From Ahaetulla prasina (lineage: Eukaryota; Chordata; Lepidosauria; Squamata; Colubridae), in contig NC_080539.1 of the NCBI RefSeq assembly GCF_028640845.1, positions 102,946,554-103,010,553 on the forward strand: 64,000 nucleotides of DNA, written 5' to 3'. Shown one piece after another: positions 24,690 to 35,929 of this stretch. The translations under genes were made by a program, and so were the position numbers. The notes under the pieces were generated by a model. That model was not told where the DNA came from. It ran no database searches and was given only the letters and a program-made list of their open reading frames with translations. Position 1 is the stretch's first letter, and each line of letters opens with the position of its first letter.

Positions 24690-27600
24690 TTGGCAATGGC
24701 AAATATGACATCCGGGGCCATTCATTATGTGTCCCTGATCATTATTCTACACTAGGAAGACTTGAGAGTTGTCAGTCTTCTATGCAGCAGTGTGGCACCA
24801 AAGACTCCAGCTGTCAGACAGAAGAAGTTAAAGTGGTGCCACCTTCAGTTAGGCGAATACGTGCACAGAAAGGTCAAGGAATTGCAGCCCAGATGTCACA
24901 GCTTTCCACTTCTTCTGGAAACATGTCTGTGATGAGTGATTCTGCTGGAGTCATGCCTACTTCTCGCCTAACTAATGATCTGGGCTTTCACAGTCTACCT
25001 CGGTCTGCAGCAAGAGTGTCCCTACAGTTACCTGAACGTAGGCATAGCCTCTCCAAGCCAACAGAAAGTGGACCTTTGTTACATCACGTAGGTGTGTGGC
25101 AAGGGAATGAAAAAATAGATGATATGAGAAATGGCTGTAGGATAAATGGGATACAGAGACCAAAATCTCAAGAATTAAACTCTGAGAATGGAAAAACAGA
25201 TGGCACAGCCTGTATGATCTCTCCACGTGTTGCATATTCTACCATCATCACACCAAAATCTTCCCTATCATCCTCTTCAGACGTTATGAACAACAACCCA
25301 GGAGAGAATTCCGAGACAATAGATGGGAAAATGGTGAACTCTTCTTTGTATCTAAAGCCTAGAGACAATCTTGTTGGCAGTGGTACAATAAATGCAAAAG
25401 AGCGACGTCACTCTTCTAATGGCACCTGGAGTGACACCAGCTCAACACATCACTCACATTCCTCAGACACCACTATCTCATCCAATGGTGTAATGGTGTT
25501 TGTATCCTTTTGTGATACAGGAACTACAGAAAGTATCCCTCAAAGTGTGACCTATAATTTTAGGAACAATCACCATTCACCAAGCCATTCTCACAACATG
25601 AACAGTAGAAGTGAATCAAGTTACACTGTGGACAACATACAGGACAAAGTTAAACAAAATGCAAAGCACTGTGGCGTCAAACATTGTGGAAATGACACTA
25701 CTACCTTACACATGTCAAAATGTGCCATTCCAGGTTGCTCCAGCTCTGACACCCTTGAAAGAGTCTTAGCCAAAGAAGACTCACACTCTTTATATTCTGT
25801 GGACAGTGATGTCTGTTACCCTTCCATGCATGTGGATTCAGATGTCCAGTCTATTAAAAGCTGCAGCGAAAATGGCTTTGCAAATCCCAGGCATAGTGTC
25901 ATTAATGTGTTTGCTGGAACTGAGAAGAAATCTCTGGAAGATTTTGCAAGTTCCAATGACAAGTCACTCACACGTAGCATTTCCTTTAAAAAGGCAAAAA
26001 AACCACCTCTCCCACCATCCAGAACAGATTCTCTTCGAAGAATCCCCAAGAACAAACCTCAGTCCAGCGGACAAGTACTGGATGATAAGCTGATAGCTAG
26101 CCTTCAACATTCCTTGCAACTGAACCTCCAGTGCAAAAATGGCAGCTCACCGTCGCAAAGTCCCAGCAGTGATTATGATGATCCTTGGGTGCTGCGGTCT
26201 CGTAGCCAGAGCACTGTCAGTGCCGGTAGCAGCATGATGTCTGGCACAGGACTGAACATGTATTCCATCTGTGCAGTCACCCCAGCCCAGAGTGACACAA
26301 GTAGCATCAAATCAGAATACACTGACCAGTGGTGTTACTACAGTGATTACCCTGGGATTCCAGATGACCCTTTAAAATCCACAGCAATTCATTCCTCTAA
26401 TACTGTACCAAAGTTAATTGATTTTAATGTTAGTCACCTTAATGATGGGTCAAGGGCTTCTATACCACAAGTGCCCTCTGGAGTGGCCAAACATTGTGGA
26501 AATGACACTACTACCTTACACATGTCAAAATGTGCCATTCCAGGTTGCTCCAGCTCTGACACCCTTGAAAGAGTCTTAGCCAAAGAAGACTCACACTCTT
26601 TATATTCTGTGGACAGTGATGTCTGTTACCCTTCCATGCATGTGGATTCAGATGTCCAGTCTATTAAAAGCTGCAGCGAAAATGGCTTTGCAAATCCCAG
26701 GCATAGTGTCATTAATGTGTTTGCTGGAACTGAGAAGAAATCTCTGGAAGATTTTGCAAGTTCCAATGACAAGTCACTCACACGTAGCATTTCCTTTAAA
26801 AAGGCAAAAAAACCACCTCTCCCACCATCCAGAACAGATTCTCTTCGAAGAATCCCCAAGAACAAACCTCAGTCCAGCGGACAAGTACTGGATGATAAGC
26901 TGATAGCTAGCCTTCAACATTCTTTGCAACTGAACCTCCAGTGCAAAAATGGCAGCTCACCGTCGCAAAGTCCCAGCAGTGATTATGACGATCCTTGGGT
27001 GCTGCGGTCTCGTAGCCAGAGCACTGTCAGTGCCAGTAGCAGCATGATGTCTGGCACAGGACTGAACATGTATTCCATCTGTGCAGTCACCCCAGCCCAG
27101 AGTGACACAAGTAGCATCAAATCAGAATACACTGACCAGTGGTGTTACTACAGTGATTACCCTGGGATTCCAGATGACCCTTTAAAATCCACAGCAATTC
27201 ATTCCTCTAATACTGTACCAAAGTTAATTGATTTTAATGTTAGTCACCTTAATGATGGGTCAAGGGCTTCTATACCACAAGTGCCCTCTGGAGTGGCCAA
27301 AACAAAAGCTATTTCTCCAGAAAAATCACAGAGAGTTACATCGCCATCTAGTGGGTATTCTAGCCAGTCCAACACACCCACAGCACTTACACCAGTGCCT
27401 GTCATTCTAAAGTCTATGTCAACAGGAAATGCGAAGTCCAAGATGAAGCCTAGAGTGCCTGAAAGAAAATCAAGTCTGCTGTCTTCGGTTTCAGTGTCTT
27501 CCTCTTCCACCTCTCTGTCATCAAATACCTCTGCTGAAGGAACTATGAAGAAACCTGATCCTACCCTGAGCTTCCCTCCAGTTACATCAACATCACTACT

Positions 27601-28799
27601 ATCTTCAGTTTCCAATGACCCTCTTCTTCCTCCCCCGCCACCTCCCCTAACAGATGTTACTGATCTTCCCCAGTCACCTGGATCACCAAATTTTCCACCT
27701 CCTCCCCCAGATGTTGTCACAAACACTTCTTTTCCTCAGAATATTGGATGGTTTAAAAATCAAGATACTTCAAATCATTCTTCTCATTCATTACTTCCCG
27801 ATTCTTCTCCTCACCTCCCACCCACTTTTCCAACTACAGTTCCTCCCCCAGCCCCACCCTTGGATCCCAAGTTCATGAGAGATGGCCACAAACCTGTACC
27901 ATACTCTTTCAAGAAACATAATTTGGAAGGTTCTTGCAACCATGCAAAACAGCCTTTAAATAAGGATGATGTCCCAAGGCCTGCAATGCCACTAATAACT
28001 ACTGAAGCTCTCCAGATGGTACAGCTGAGGTCAGTGAAGAAAGCTGTGAAGTCAGAGGTTGAGCAGTCAGATGAGTCTGCTTCCAAAGCAAGTCCTCAGG
28101 AAAAAAACCGGGATCCTTTTCCTGCTGAGTTGCCTTTCAAATCACATTTGTCAGGAGGATACAGTGACATGCTGGATGCAGTTGGGGGTGAAGCCCAGAG
28201 AGCTTCTGTTTGTTGCCCAAATAGCAGAAGGTCTGAACCTATCAGTGCTAAAATGCCCAGAAATGCAATAAGCATAATTAACTCATTTGCCAGAGAGTCA
28301 CAACCAGACCAAGCAGGAGAAGCTTTGGTGCAGAACCAAGACTGTCGTAGTAATCTTGCAGGTTCATCCCTTCAGGAACAATCTGGATTTCTCAGCAAGC
28401 CTCAGGATATATTGCCAAACAAGAAACCACCGCCTGTTTCAAAGAAACCCAAACTGTTCCTGATTGTGCCACCCCCACAGCCTGATGTTACAACAGAGAA
28501 AATAGCTGTGGGTGAAATAGCAAAAAGCATTCCAAGTACAGCTATGAAGGATGCTGAAATTGCACAGTACAGCCAGGTTAACAATTATCCTATGGATGGA
28601 TTCGGTTCCTATGAAATGGAGTCCAACAATCTTGTCTCAGAAGGACGAACTGCGAGTCCTATCTCCTGTGAAACCAGGGTCCCTATTCTGCAGCCTCGGC
28701 AGGAAGAGACGGCTTCCTCATGTGAACGAAGCAGTCCAGACAGAAATGTAGACAGCATCTCTGGAGCAGAGAAGCAGTTTTCTCAAGAGGATGAAAGTT
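24690..28799 (+). CDS. NHSL1: NHSL1 giant central exon (4110 nt) with internal tandem duplication
   Basis: NHSL1 is a largely disordered scaffold that binds the Scar/WAVE complex through Abi and tunes Arp2/3-driven lamellipodia (family knowledge). This exon is the counterpart of the single very large exon of NHS genes. The acceptor is TATCTACAG|TT at 24690 and the donor is T|GTAAGT at 28799/28800. It encodes 1369 full codons. Landmarks in order: CQTEEVKVVPPSVRRIRAQK near 24815-24870; Ser-rich tracts; the 270-codon unit repeated twice (25681-26490, 26491-27300), each carrying KPPLPP (26000-26017, 26810-26827); SPSSGYSSQSNTPTALTPVP near 27340-27400; a polyproline run near 27622-27647; an FPPPPP Ena/VASP-EVH1-type motif at 27692-27709; APPLDPKFM near 27850; MPLITTEALQMVQLR near 27985-28030; and KKPPPVSKKPKLF near 28420-28460. 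The ORF extends past the donor to a stop at 28835-28837, so intron retention would truncate the protein. Total visible NHSL1 coding length is 1778 residues with the 132-nt exon. Confidence 0.95.
25678..27300 (+). repeat. 810-bp in-frame tandem duplication within the NHSL1 exon
   Basis: Copy 1 is 25681-26490 and copy 2 is 26491-27300, a period of exactly 810 bp. By eye, only three positions differ: 26113 C versus 26923 T (synonymous Ser), 26179 T versus 26989 C (synonymous Asp), and 26225 G versus 27035 A (Gly to Ser). All three ends share CAAA (25678-25681, 26488-26491, 27298-27301), which suits microhomology- or slippage-mediated duplication. As I recall, mammalian NHSL1 has this segment once. 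Near identity implies a recent event or recent gene conversion. The mismatches argue against simple read duplication but not against a mis-assembled second allele. Confidence 0.95.
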
Positions 28800-29359
28800 G
28801 TAAGTTTTTTTCCATTGTGTCTTGTCTTTTCACCTAGTCTATTAGTCACCAATCACATTTGGAATTATGGAGAGTCACATCATAAGAACAGTAAAGATTT
28901 TTACTTTTATATGATAAAGATTACATGTCGTCTATATAATTTCATACTAGTCTTAAGGAAAACCAGAAAGCTTGGATTACTATGGGTATAATGAAATTAT
29001 TACCTAATTCTTTTATTTAAAAAAAAACCTTATTAGATAGCATTTCATTAGCTTTATCCCTATTCTGAAAAAATTCCTGGGTGTAAAATATAGGTTCTAA
29101 ACTAAGGTGATGATGATTTCTTTATTGGGGGAATAGTTCCACTTTGATTCCATCCAAAAACTTTAACCAGGGATTAATTTTCTTCATGTTCCTTTCGTGG
29201 ACACCAGTTAACTGAGAACGTTATGAAAAGATAGGTCCGATTGTTGCACAGTTTGTGAGAAATGTACAGACTGTATTTGTTCATTTGCCATTCTGTTAAC
29301 TATTGCATTAGATTACATTTGTGCTTGGGTTTTTGTTTTTTTTCATTCTCGTATTTTAG
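28800..29359 (+). other. NHSL1 short intron
   Basis: A 560-bp intron, AT-rich, with no repeat recognised. Its first 38 bases keep the giant-exon frame open to a stop at 28835-28837. Confidence 0.8.
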
Positions 29360-29489
29360 TTGAAGCAATTGAAGCAGATGCAGCAGCCAGCTTTTTGCTA
29401 CAGAGGCCAAGCTATGGGGAAGGCAGTGAGATAATGGCAGTGCCAAGTCGACCAAGAACGACTGAGGATCTTTTTGCAGCCATTCACAG
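29360..29489 (+). CDS. NHSL1: NHSL1 penultimate coding exon
   Basis: A 130-nt exon follows the acceptor CGTATTTTAG and ends at the donor CACAG|GTACTG. It completes the split Phe codon from the giant exon and leaves with two bases of an Arg codon. It encodes EAIEADAAASFLLQRPSYGE and ends in SRPRTTEDLFAAIH. The PSRPRTTEDLFAAIHRSKRK block, continued in the next exon, is strongly conserved across the NHS family. Only about 560 bp of intron separates it from the giant exon. Confidence 0.94.
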
Positions 29490-30987
29490 GTACTGCTTAA
29501 ATTGTTTTTATAAGGTTACTTCATTGTATGTCCTTTGTAGTTTCTTTAGTATATTTCTTCTATCATAACATTTGTGCTTTCCAATTTTCATTAATTAATA
29601 CATCCGTGTCCCACATCCCTTATATGTAGGGATAATACCTTTCATTGCTTTACAATAATGTTTCATTCATTTTAAAATTTAACTCTCCTACCAACAAAAT
29701 CATGTTTTATTACATGATCAGCCATGGTCTCTTCTTGGTGCCAGTGATTCCTTCTTTGATTGTACTCTTGTCTCAGTCTACATGATTTAACATACACTAT
29801 TGCTTTTTCTATGTAGCTTTTTCTTTCTCTTCATCCCCTCCATCTCTCTCTCTTTTTTTTTTTTTTTTTTTTTTTTTACTCCTGGCGCAGTTTGGGACAG
29901 AGGCTCAACTCTAATGCTTCATGGCAAGCTTGGCTTAAACTGGCAAGTAAACACAATATAACCACCATAAGGAAAAAACATAGGACAGTAGCCAGAATAG
30001 AGATTGCCATAATTTAATTAAAGATGACATGCTGCTTTATCAACTGAAACGTGCAATACCGACAAACCCTATCCTTAATCCAATTCTTTCTTAATTTAAA
30101 AAGGGGAAATGATTATAGGTACACATTTCAAGTACTTTAGTTTCCCCCGAATGATTTGAATTATGAACATCTTTTGAGGGAGTTATTGTCCAATGCATCC
30201 GCAGAACTTTCAGGTTCAGGAAGGCTGGATGAAGTCAATGTAAACATTTTGTTTACAAGAAGGTTCTTTGGTGATAAATTTTTAGAAGCCAACATCCTCT
30301 AAAGAGGCTTCAGGAACTTCAATAGAGAAAGTACTGTATTAACAATTTGTAGTATCCTGCATGAAGCATTGGTTCCATCTAGTGGTCATTTATTGCCATT
30401 TATTGAGCTGGTTTCAAAGTAAAATTGAAAGTGACTGCCCAATACACACCAAGATGTTGCCTGCTTTTATTCATATGCACAGGAACTACAACACTTTAGT
30501 TACTCAAGGCACAAAGATTTTCTTGCTATGTCCCAGTGTGATAGAATGTTCTGTTGACTTTCAAAGGATAGGAACCATTATAAAGATAATTTTAAATCTT
30601 GTCCAACTTATATTTTGCAATCAATAGTGTCTTCCTGTGTCTGCATGGGGAAGGGTAGTCATGGGTTGTTTGATGACAGCAGTGTCATCATGCAAGGCCC
30701 ACCCTTTTACACATGCATCATGTCATCACTTGCAGGGCCCATGACAGACCTACCAACCATCTTTCATTAATCCAGTAACAGCAGCAGGGTCCTGCAATGT
30801 TAAAGCATGACAGCAAGAACAGTTTTGCTGCTGGGACTATGCTATTTCATGACAGTTTAAGATTTGATTTCATGACAATTTGGGATATTTTTTTTTGACA
30901 CAATTGTCAATTTTAATTCTGTAAAAGAGAATTTTTGTTAGTGTAGTGAGAAAATTGAGAATACTTTCCAAAGAGGGAGAGGGTGGG

Positions 30988-31090
30988 GGGGGGATAGAGA
31001 GAGAGAGAGAGAGAGAGAGAGGAGGAAGAGGAGGAGGAGGAGGAGAAGGAGAAGAAGAAGAAGAAGAAGAAGAAAAAGAGGAAGAAGACA
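30988..31090. repeat. (GA)n / (GAG)n / (GAA)n purine tract
   Basis: About 100 bp of pure purine on the plus strand, moving from GA to AGG/GAG to GAA. It is a polypurine-polypyrimidine tract capable of triplex formation. Confidence 0.95.
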
Positions 31091-31204
31091 GATAGACAGA
31101 CTAAAAACAAATAAAAAATTCCCTTGACATTAAAAAAATGTAGGTACATAAAATAGCTGGGTATAACCAGAATAGCAGTCAACCTGATGATAAGAGTAAG
31201 ACCA

Positions 31205-31435
31205 AAAATAGAGCCAATTTGGTCTAGCAGTTAAGGGGCCAGGCTAGAAAGCGGGAGACTTGAGTTCTAATTCTGCCTCAGGCATGAAACCCGGCTGGCT
31301 GACTTTGAGTCAAGCATTCACAAGGTTGTCGTTTTTGAGGAAAATAGGAGAAAGAAGGAATATTATGTATAGGTTCGCTGCCTTGAGCTACTTATAAAGT
31401 AATAAAGACAGGATAAAAAAAATAATAAAATAGAG
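31205..31435 (+). mobile_element. tRNA-derived SINE
   Basis: The head resembles a tRNA gene: A-box-like GGTCTAGCAGTTAAGG and B-box-like GAGTTCTAATTCTGC about 35 bp apart. A non-tRNA body follows (GAAACCCGGCTGGCTGACTT) and then an A-rich tail. It resembles squamate tRNA SINEs in general form. It is not a functional tRNA gene, as no cloverleaf can be completed. Confidence 0.7.
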
Positions 31436-33086
31436 AAAAAAACTATATGTGAGAGAACATTTTAATAAAGTGTGTGCTTTTCTATCACCATTGCATTTTC
31501 CAAAGTGTTATTGTTTAGGCGCCTTCATATTACATATTGTATTGTACATATGGCATAGGTAGCCATATGTTAACTAATGCCATAGTATCAATTAAAATCA
31601 GTTATATTATACATGTTATCATTCTGTTGGTCACAGATTTTACATGCTTGTCAGAGGAGGCTTCTTGTCAGGCAATACAGAAAGAACGGTACATAATAGA
31701 GGCCTTAGGAAAAAACTACATTTTCATAAGTGAAATTTTAAATTGCATAGTTTTGTATTCCTAAGTTTTTTAATTTTCTGGATGATGCTCTTTAAGGGGG
31801 GGTCTGTATTGCACAGTTCTATAAAACAACAGGTGCTGTTTAGATTATTTGTGTAAGACAGAAATAGAGAACGACAGTTTGTATTAATGCTGATCTTATT
31901 ATTACAACACAGTGTAATGTGAATGTATCACCGCTCAATTTGCTACAATGATACAACAGTGATACTATCTGCATTCCCAATCTTTTCTGATTTTGTATTA
32001 ACAAATTGTTCTCCCTGTCAAACTGAATATGGAAAAAGAACATTTTTCCATTGTTCTTAACATTTCTTGCTGATGTGTACTACTGCAAGTACATAAAAAT
32101 ATACAACCTAACTTTTCTTTTAGGGGCAGAATATATCATCAAAAATATGCTGGTTAGAATCTATAATTATAGTATTATGTTTCCAGAAACCATAATACAG
32201 TTTTCTTCTCCACCACTGTATTGCATCACTCCCCTCCCTCCTTTTTTATCTGGAGGCTTATCCTATTTGAATTGGTACCCTCCTCTTCTGTGATGGGTAT
32301 TGCTTCCATGGATGGAATTATATTGGTGGGGCTGCCTTACACTGTGTCTAATTAAATGCAAGCAGTAATTCAAGTCTACTGCAGCAGAGACCAGAAACTA
32401 CGCCATACTTATTCCAATAATTATTTCTGAGTTACTTTAAAGATTGTTGTTGTACTTGGACACACATGCTTGGTATTACAGTTTGTATTGGAATGCAATT
32501 CAGATGATCACATGTTTGTTCCCTGTTTTAAACTATATATTCTGGGGTTTTTTCGCTTCCATGTATACCCTTGTTGCTTTAATGAATATCCTGTTCACCA
32601 TGTGACCATAAATGTAGTTAGTTGAGTGCTGTTGCTAAATAGTGAAACACTATTTAGTGCCCCATTTGCTAATTGCTGTTTAATAGGAAAGTGAAGTGCT
32701 TGCTGGTTTGATGGTTTCCCACAGAGCTTATAAATTTTATTTTGATTTCATTAATTCCATTCCCTTGGCAATTTCATTGGGAAATGCATATTAGTGCACA
32801 TTTTGTAAATTGTCCTCAGTTTGGAAGAGATTATTAGATTGGAAATATGTGTTCATTAAAAGTAATGTTTAGCAAGTTTCAAATATTTGTTTTACAAAAT
32901 AAACAACAACAGAAGAAACTTTTAAATTACATGCATAATGTTCGGTTTAGATGTGTGCCCAGGAATTAAAAACACTTTTATGTCTGAAATATGGCATACA
33001 ATTCAATTTTTGCCAAAACTACACTTCCTGTAAGTTCAGTAACAGTAGTTACTATATTCATATATTTCCTGCTTAACAAGTATAGA

Positions 33087-33297
33087 TAGTCCTCATTTAG
33101 TGACCACAATTGGGACCAACAATTTGATTATCAAGTAAGGTGGTCATAAAGTGAAATCATAACTGTGTTTCAGCTAACTCTTGTTTTACATAAGAGCTCA
33201 CTCTTGTGAAGTTTGTAAATATGAGGACTGGTCATAAAATTTTTCATCACTGTTGTAATTGCAGTCACCACCTGAGGCAGTCACTAAATGAGGACTA
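33087..33297. mobile_element. TAGTCCTCATTTAG-family TIR MITE
   Basis: A 211-bp element with perfect 18-bp terminal inverted repeats (TAGTCCTCATTTAGTGAC at the left, its reverse complement at the right). The interior has CACAATTGGGACC. It is related to the copy at 19437-19769. It lies about 100 bp upstream of the last NHSL1 exon. Confidence 0.85.
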
Positions 33298-33393
33298 CTT
33301 TATTATCTTTTTCATATTGGGATGCAAAATAAGTTCTTAGATGAGAAGCTAGTAACTTTTTTTCCCCTGGTTTTTTCCAACTCACAATCACAG

Positions 33394-34039
33394 ATCCAAA
33401 AGGAAAGTCCTTGGCCGCAAAGATTCTGAGGAAGATCACGCTGTAAATCATTCTCCATCGCCTCCAGTTACCCCTACTGGTTCTTCCCCAAACCTGCTTT
33501 CTCCGAGGCAGGCGGGGTCAATTCAGAGAAATATTCGCAAGAGCAGCACCAGCAACGACAACTTCAAAGCTCTCCTTCTTAAAAAAGGGAGCCGCTCCGA
33601 CACCAGTTCTCGTATGTCCGCAGCAGAGATGCTAAAGAATACAGACCCAAGATTTCAAAGAGCCAAAGTAGATTCTATCGGAGATCTGAGTGAGAGCATA
33701 GCGGGTTCCCCGACCAAGACCAAAAGGCCCCAGGAGGAATGGGCCAAGAGTGAAGGCCTGATGCCAAGGAGTCTGTCTCTATCCAGCACAAGATACAGCA
33801 GATCTCGAACCCCACCCTCTGCCGCAAGTAGCAAGTATAGTGCTCGAAACCGGATCCAGAGTAGCCCTATGACTGTTATCAGTGAGGGTGATGTAGAAGT
33901 AGGTGAATCTGCAGAAAACAGAACTCGCAGGTTTTCAGAAGAGGAACCACCCGATGTATTTGAGAGTGATGATACGGATATCAATGAAAATAGAGACTCT
34001 GCCGAGGATGACAATATGTTCAAGGACTTGTTATCTTAA
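33394..34039 (+). CDS. NHSL1: NHSL1 last coding exon and stop
   Basis: The acceptor CAATCACAG is followed by 646 nt that complete the split Arg codon and add 214 residues before TAA at 34037-34039. The sequence reads SKRKVLGRKDSEEDH, then SPSPPVTPTGSSPNLLSPRQ, KSSTSNDNFKALLLKKGSRS, MSAAEMLKNTDPRFQRAK, EEWAKSEGLMPRSLSLSS, SRTPPSAASSKYSARNRIQS and SPMTVISEGD. It ends in an acidic tail (FESDDTDINENRDSAEDDNM, then FKDLLS). The blocks up to SPMTVISEG are near-diagnostic for NHSL1. The acidic tail differs from the longer human C-terminus I recall. No frameshifts or internal stops are seen, so the gene looks functional. Confidence 0.95.
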
Positions 34040-35505
34040 TGGGTAACACAGAATGCGCTTTGATTTTTTTTTTAATATTAGCATTTAAACTAAAAAAAAA
34101 AGTTTAAATGAGGTTTAAGAGGCTAGACTTTCGTATGTAACAAGGAAGGCACCAAGTCTAAGTACAATTTAGGGTGAATTTGTGTATGGGATACTTACTG
34201 TATAGATGATGCAGTACACTGATATTCTGTTCAACTCAATTGGACTGACTTTTTTGTTTGGAAATAACCAGACCTCTGCATTCAAGCCTTAATAATAACA
34301 ATAATAATAGTAATGACAGTTCTTGGATTCTAGTTTGAGCATGCTTACTTTTCTTTTTTCTTTTTTTGAGAGTGTAAAAAACTCTGCAAAAACAACAACG
34401 GGAAGCTTCTGTGGTACAGGTGGCAGTAACATTTTAAGTATTATATTTATAAAACCTAGTAAACTTATCACAGGGACTATTTGAAAGAAATGTGCAGCCT
34501 ATTAGTTAGCAGGACTGGCGTTGTCCCACTGCTGTTTCTGATGTGATCTAGTCTCCTCTTATGAGCTAACCATGTCCTAATAACATAAGAAGGGTTTGGT
34601 TTAAATTTTGAAAATTACACCTGGAAAAGAAAAAAAAAACTTGTGATACAGAAGTGACTGCTGTGCAGCCATATTACAATCCATCTGCTTGGTCTTCAGA
34701 AGCCATTTATTCTGTGTGGTTTCTCTGAATAAATTTTGAGGTATCCTTTTGGGGACCTAAAATAGTTGCAGGCTTATAATGGGGGATATAGATATATTCA
34801 GGGGAAACATAATAAGCAGCCAATAATGTTTCGGTTTTAAAGTAAATGCAACATTGGAGAACTTACACCATAGAACTGTGAAGAATACATTTTCCTTTTC
34901 TATTAAACTGTATTGTTAGTGTATGTCAAAAAGGGAGAAGAGCTTTGAATAACATATCACTTGAAAGTTTCAACAGTAACTGTCTTTTTGTTACCAAAGA
35001 GTGCACTACAATTACTTTTACTTTTTAGGAATAGCCAGCATTTCCTCATTCTGGGGAAATAACATTGCTTATTTAGAAGACTTTAATGTTTATTAAGAAT
35101 TTATCATTGATTTTTTTTTAAAAAAAATAACATTTTCTTCCTTGTAAAGAAAACTACAGACAAAATAACTGCAGTTTTGCTCTCTGTTTTGTAAAGAAGC
35201 TTTTAATTTTTGAAAAGGGATTTTGCATAAGTTGATAGTCTGTAAGGTTTTTATAATATTTGTACATAATGGAAGTTCTTAAGGTAATTCTTGTTTTCTC
35301 AGTTTGGAATTTCTACATTTTTAGATGTTAAGAAAAATCCTGTATGTAGATAATTTATTTTGATGAAAAACACTTGACTCCTTTTTTGCCCTCCATCTCT
35401 ATATTGTTAATACTGTATATTTCAGGGGTCTTCATTCAGCTGAAGAAGAAGATGGAGACAATGCTGTGATTCTGCTTTAATAAACAAGGCTGCCATTTTG
35501 TCATC
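34040..35505 (+). other. NHSL1: NHSL1 3' UTR
   Basis: An AT-rich, non-coding sequence follows the stop codon. Candidate polyadenylation signals AATAAA occur at 34728-34733 and 35479-35484. The latter is followed by a T-rich stretch (CATTTTGTCATCTTG) typical of a downstream element. Unlike the flanking DNA, the stretch carries no recognisable transposon, as expected for a retained UTR. The exact 3' end is inferred. Confidence 0.65.
35479..35484 (+). terminator. NHSL1: Probable distal poly(A) signal of NHSL1
   Basis: An AATAAA hexamer sits about 1.44 kb after the stop, followed within 25 bp by a T/G-rich element. Repeats begin again around 35.9 kb. A second hexamer at 34728-34733 could serve a shorter 3' UTR. 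Confidence 0.5.
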
Positions 35506-35929
35506 TTGCGACTCGAGTTAATGACCATTCTGTTTCCATACAACATCTTCTTAAATGAACATTAGCAAAGGATCATATTGGGAAATCCGGATGCTATGTA
35601 GTTATTAAATAGTGCTTATCTCTTACATGTTTGATTTTCTTCCTAAGAATGATAAGCCACATAATTGGAAATATCCAAAAGAAAAAAGAACATTCCATAT
35701 ATTTTACTTTTTTTATGGGGAGAGTAGCTTTGACATTTGCAGTAATGTCCATCATTCCCGAAAACACAGTAGTTGCTGCGAGGGTACATCAGCATGGTAT
35801 GGTGTTTTTTTTAAAAAAAACCCCACTGCATTTTAGTTCCAAAATTTCAGATAAATTAACCACATTGAAATTATGTATCCACCTTTCTCTGCCTATCTTG
35901 ACTGAGCACTCTTATTGTTATTTCAATCA

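Larger units (their letters stand above)
29490..33393 (+). other. NHSL1 last intron
   Basis: Contains a T-run (about 29848-29877), a GA/GAG/GAA microsatellite (30988-31090), a tRNA-derived SINE (about 31205-31435) and a TIR MITE (33087-33297). The remaining stretches (29900-30980 and 31450-33080) are AT-rich with nothing I recognise. Confidence 0.55.

Noticed and set aside
25806..26903. Other-frame and minus-strand ORFs that appear twice
   Set aside because: They are shadows of the NHSL1 exon duplicated along with the 810-bp unit.
31205..31280. Possible tRNA gene
   Set aside because: A/B-box-like motifs are present, but no complete cloverleaf forms and a SINE body follows.
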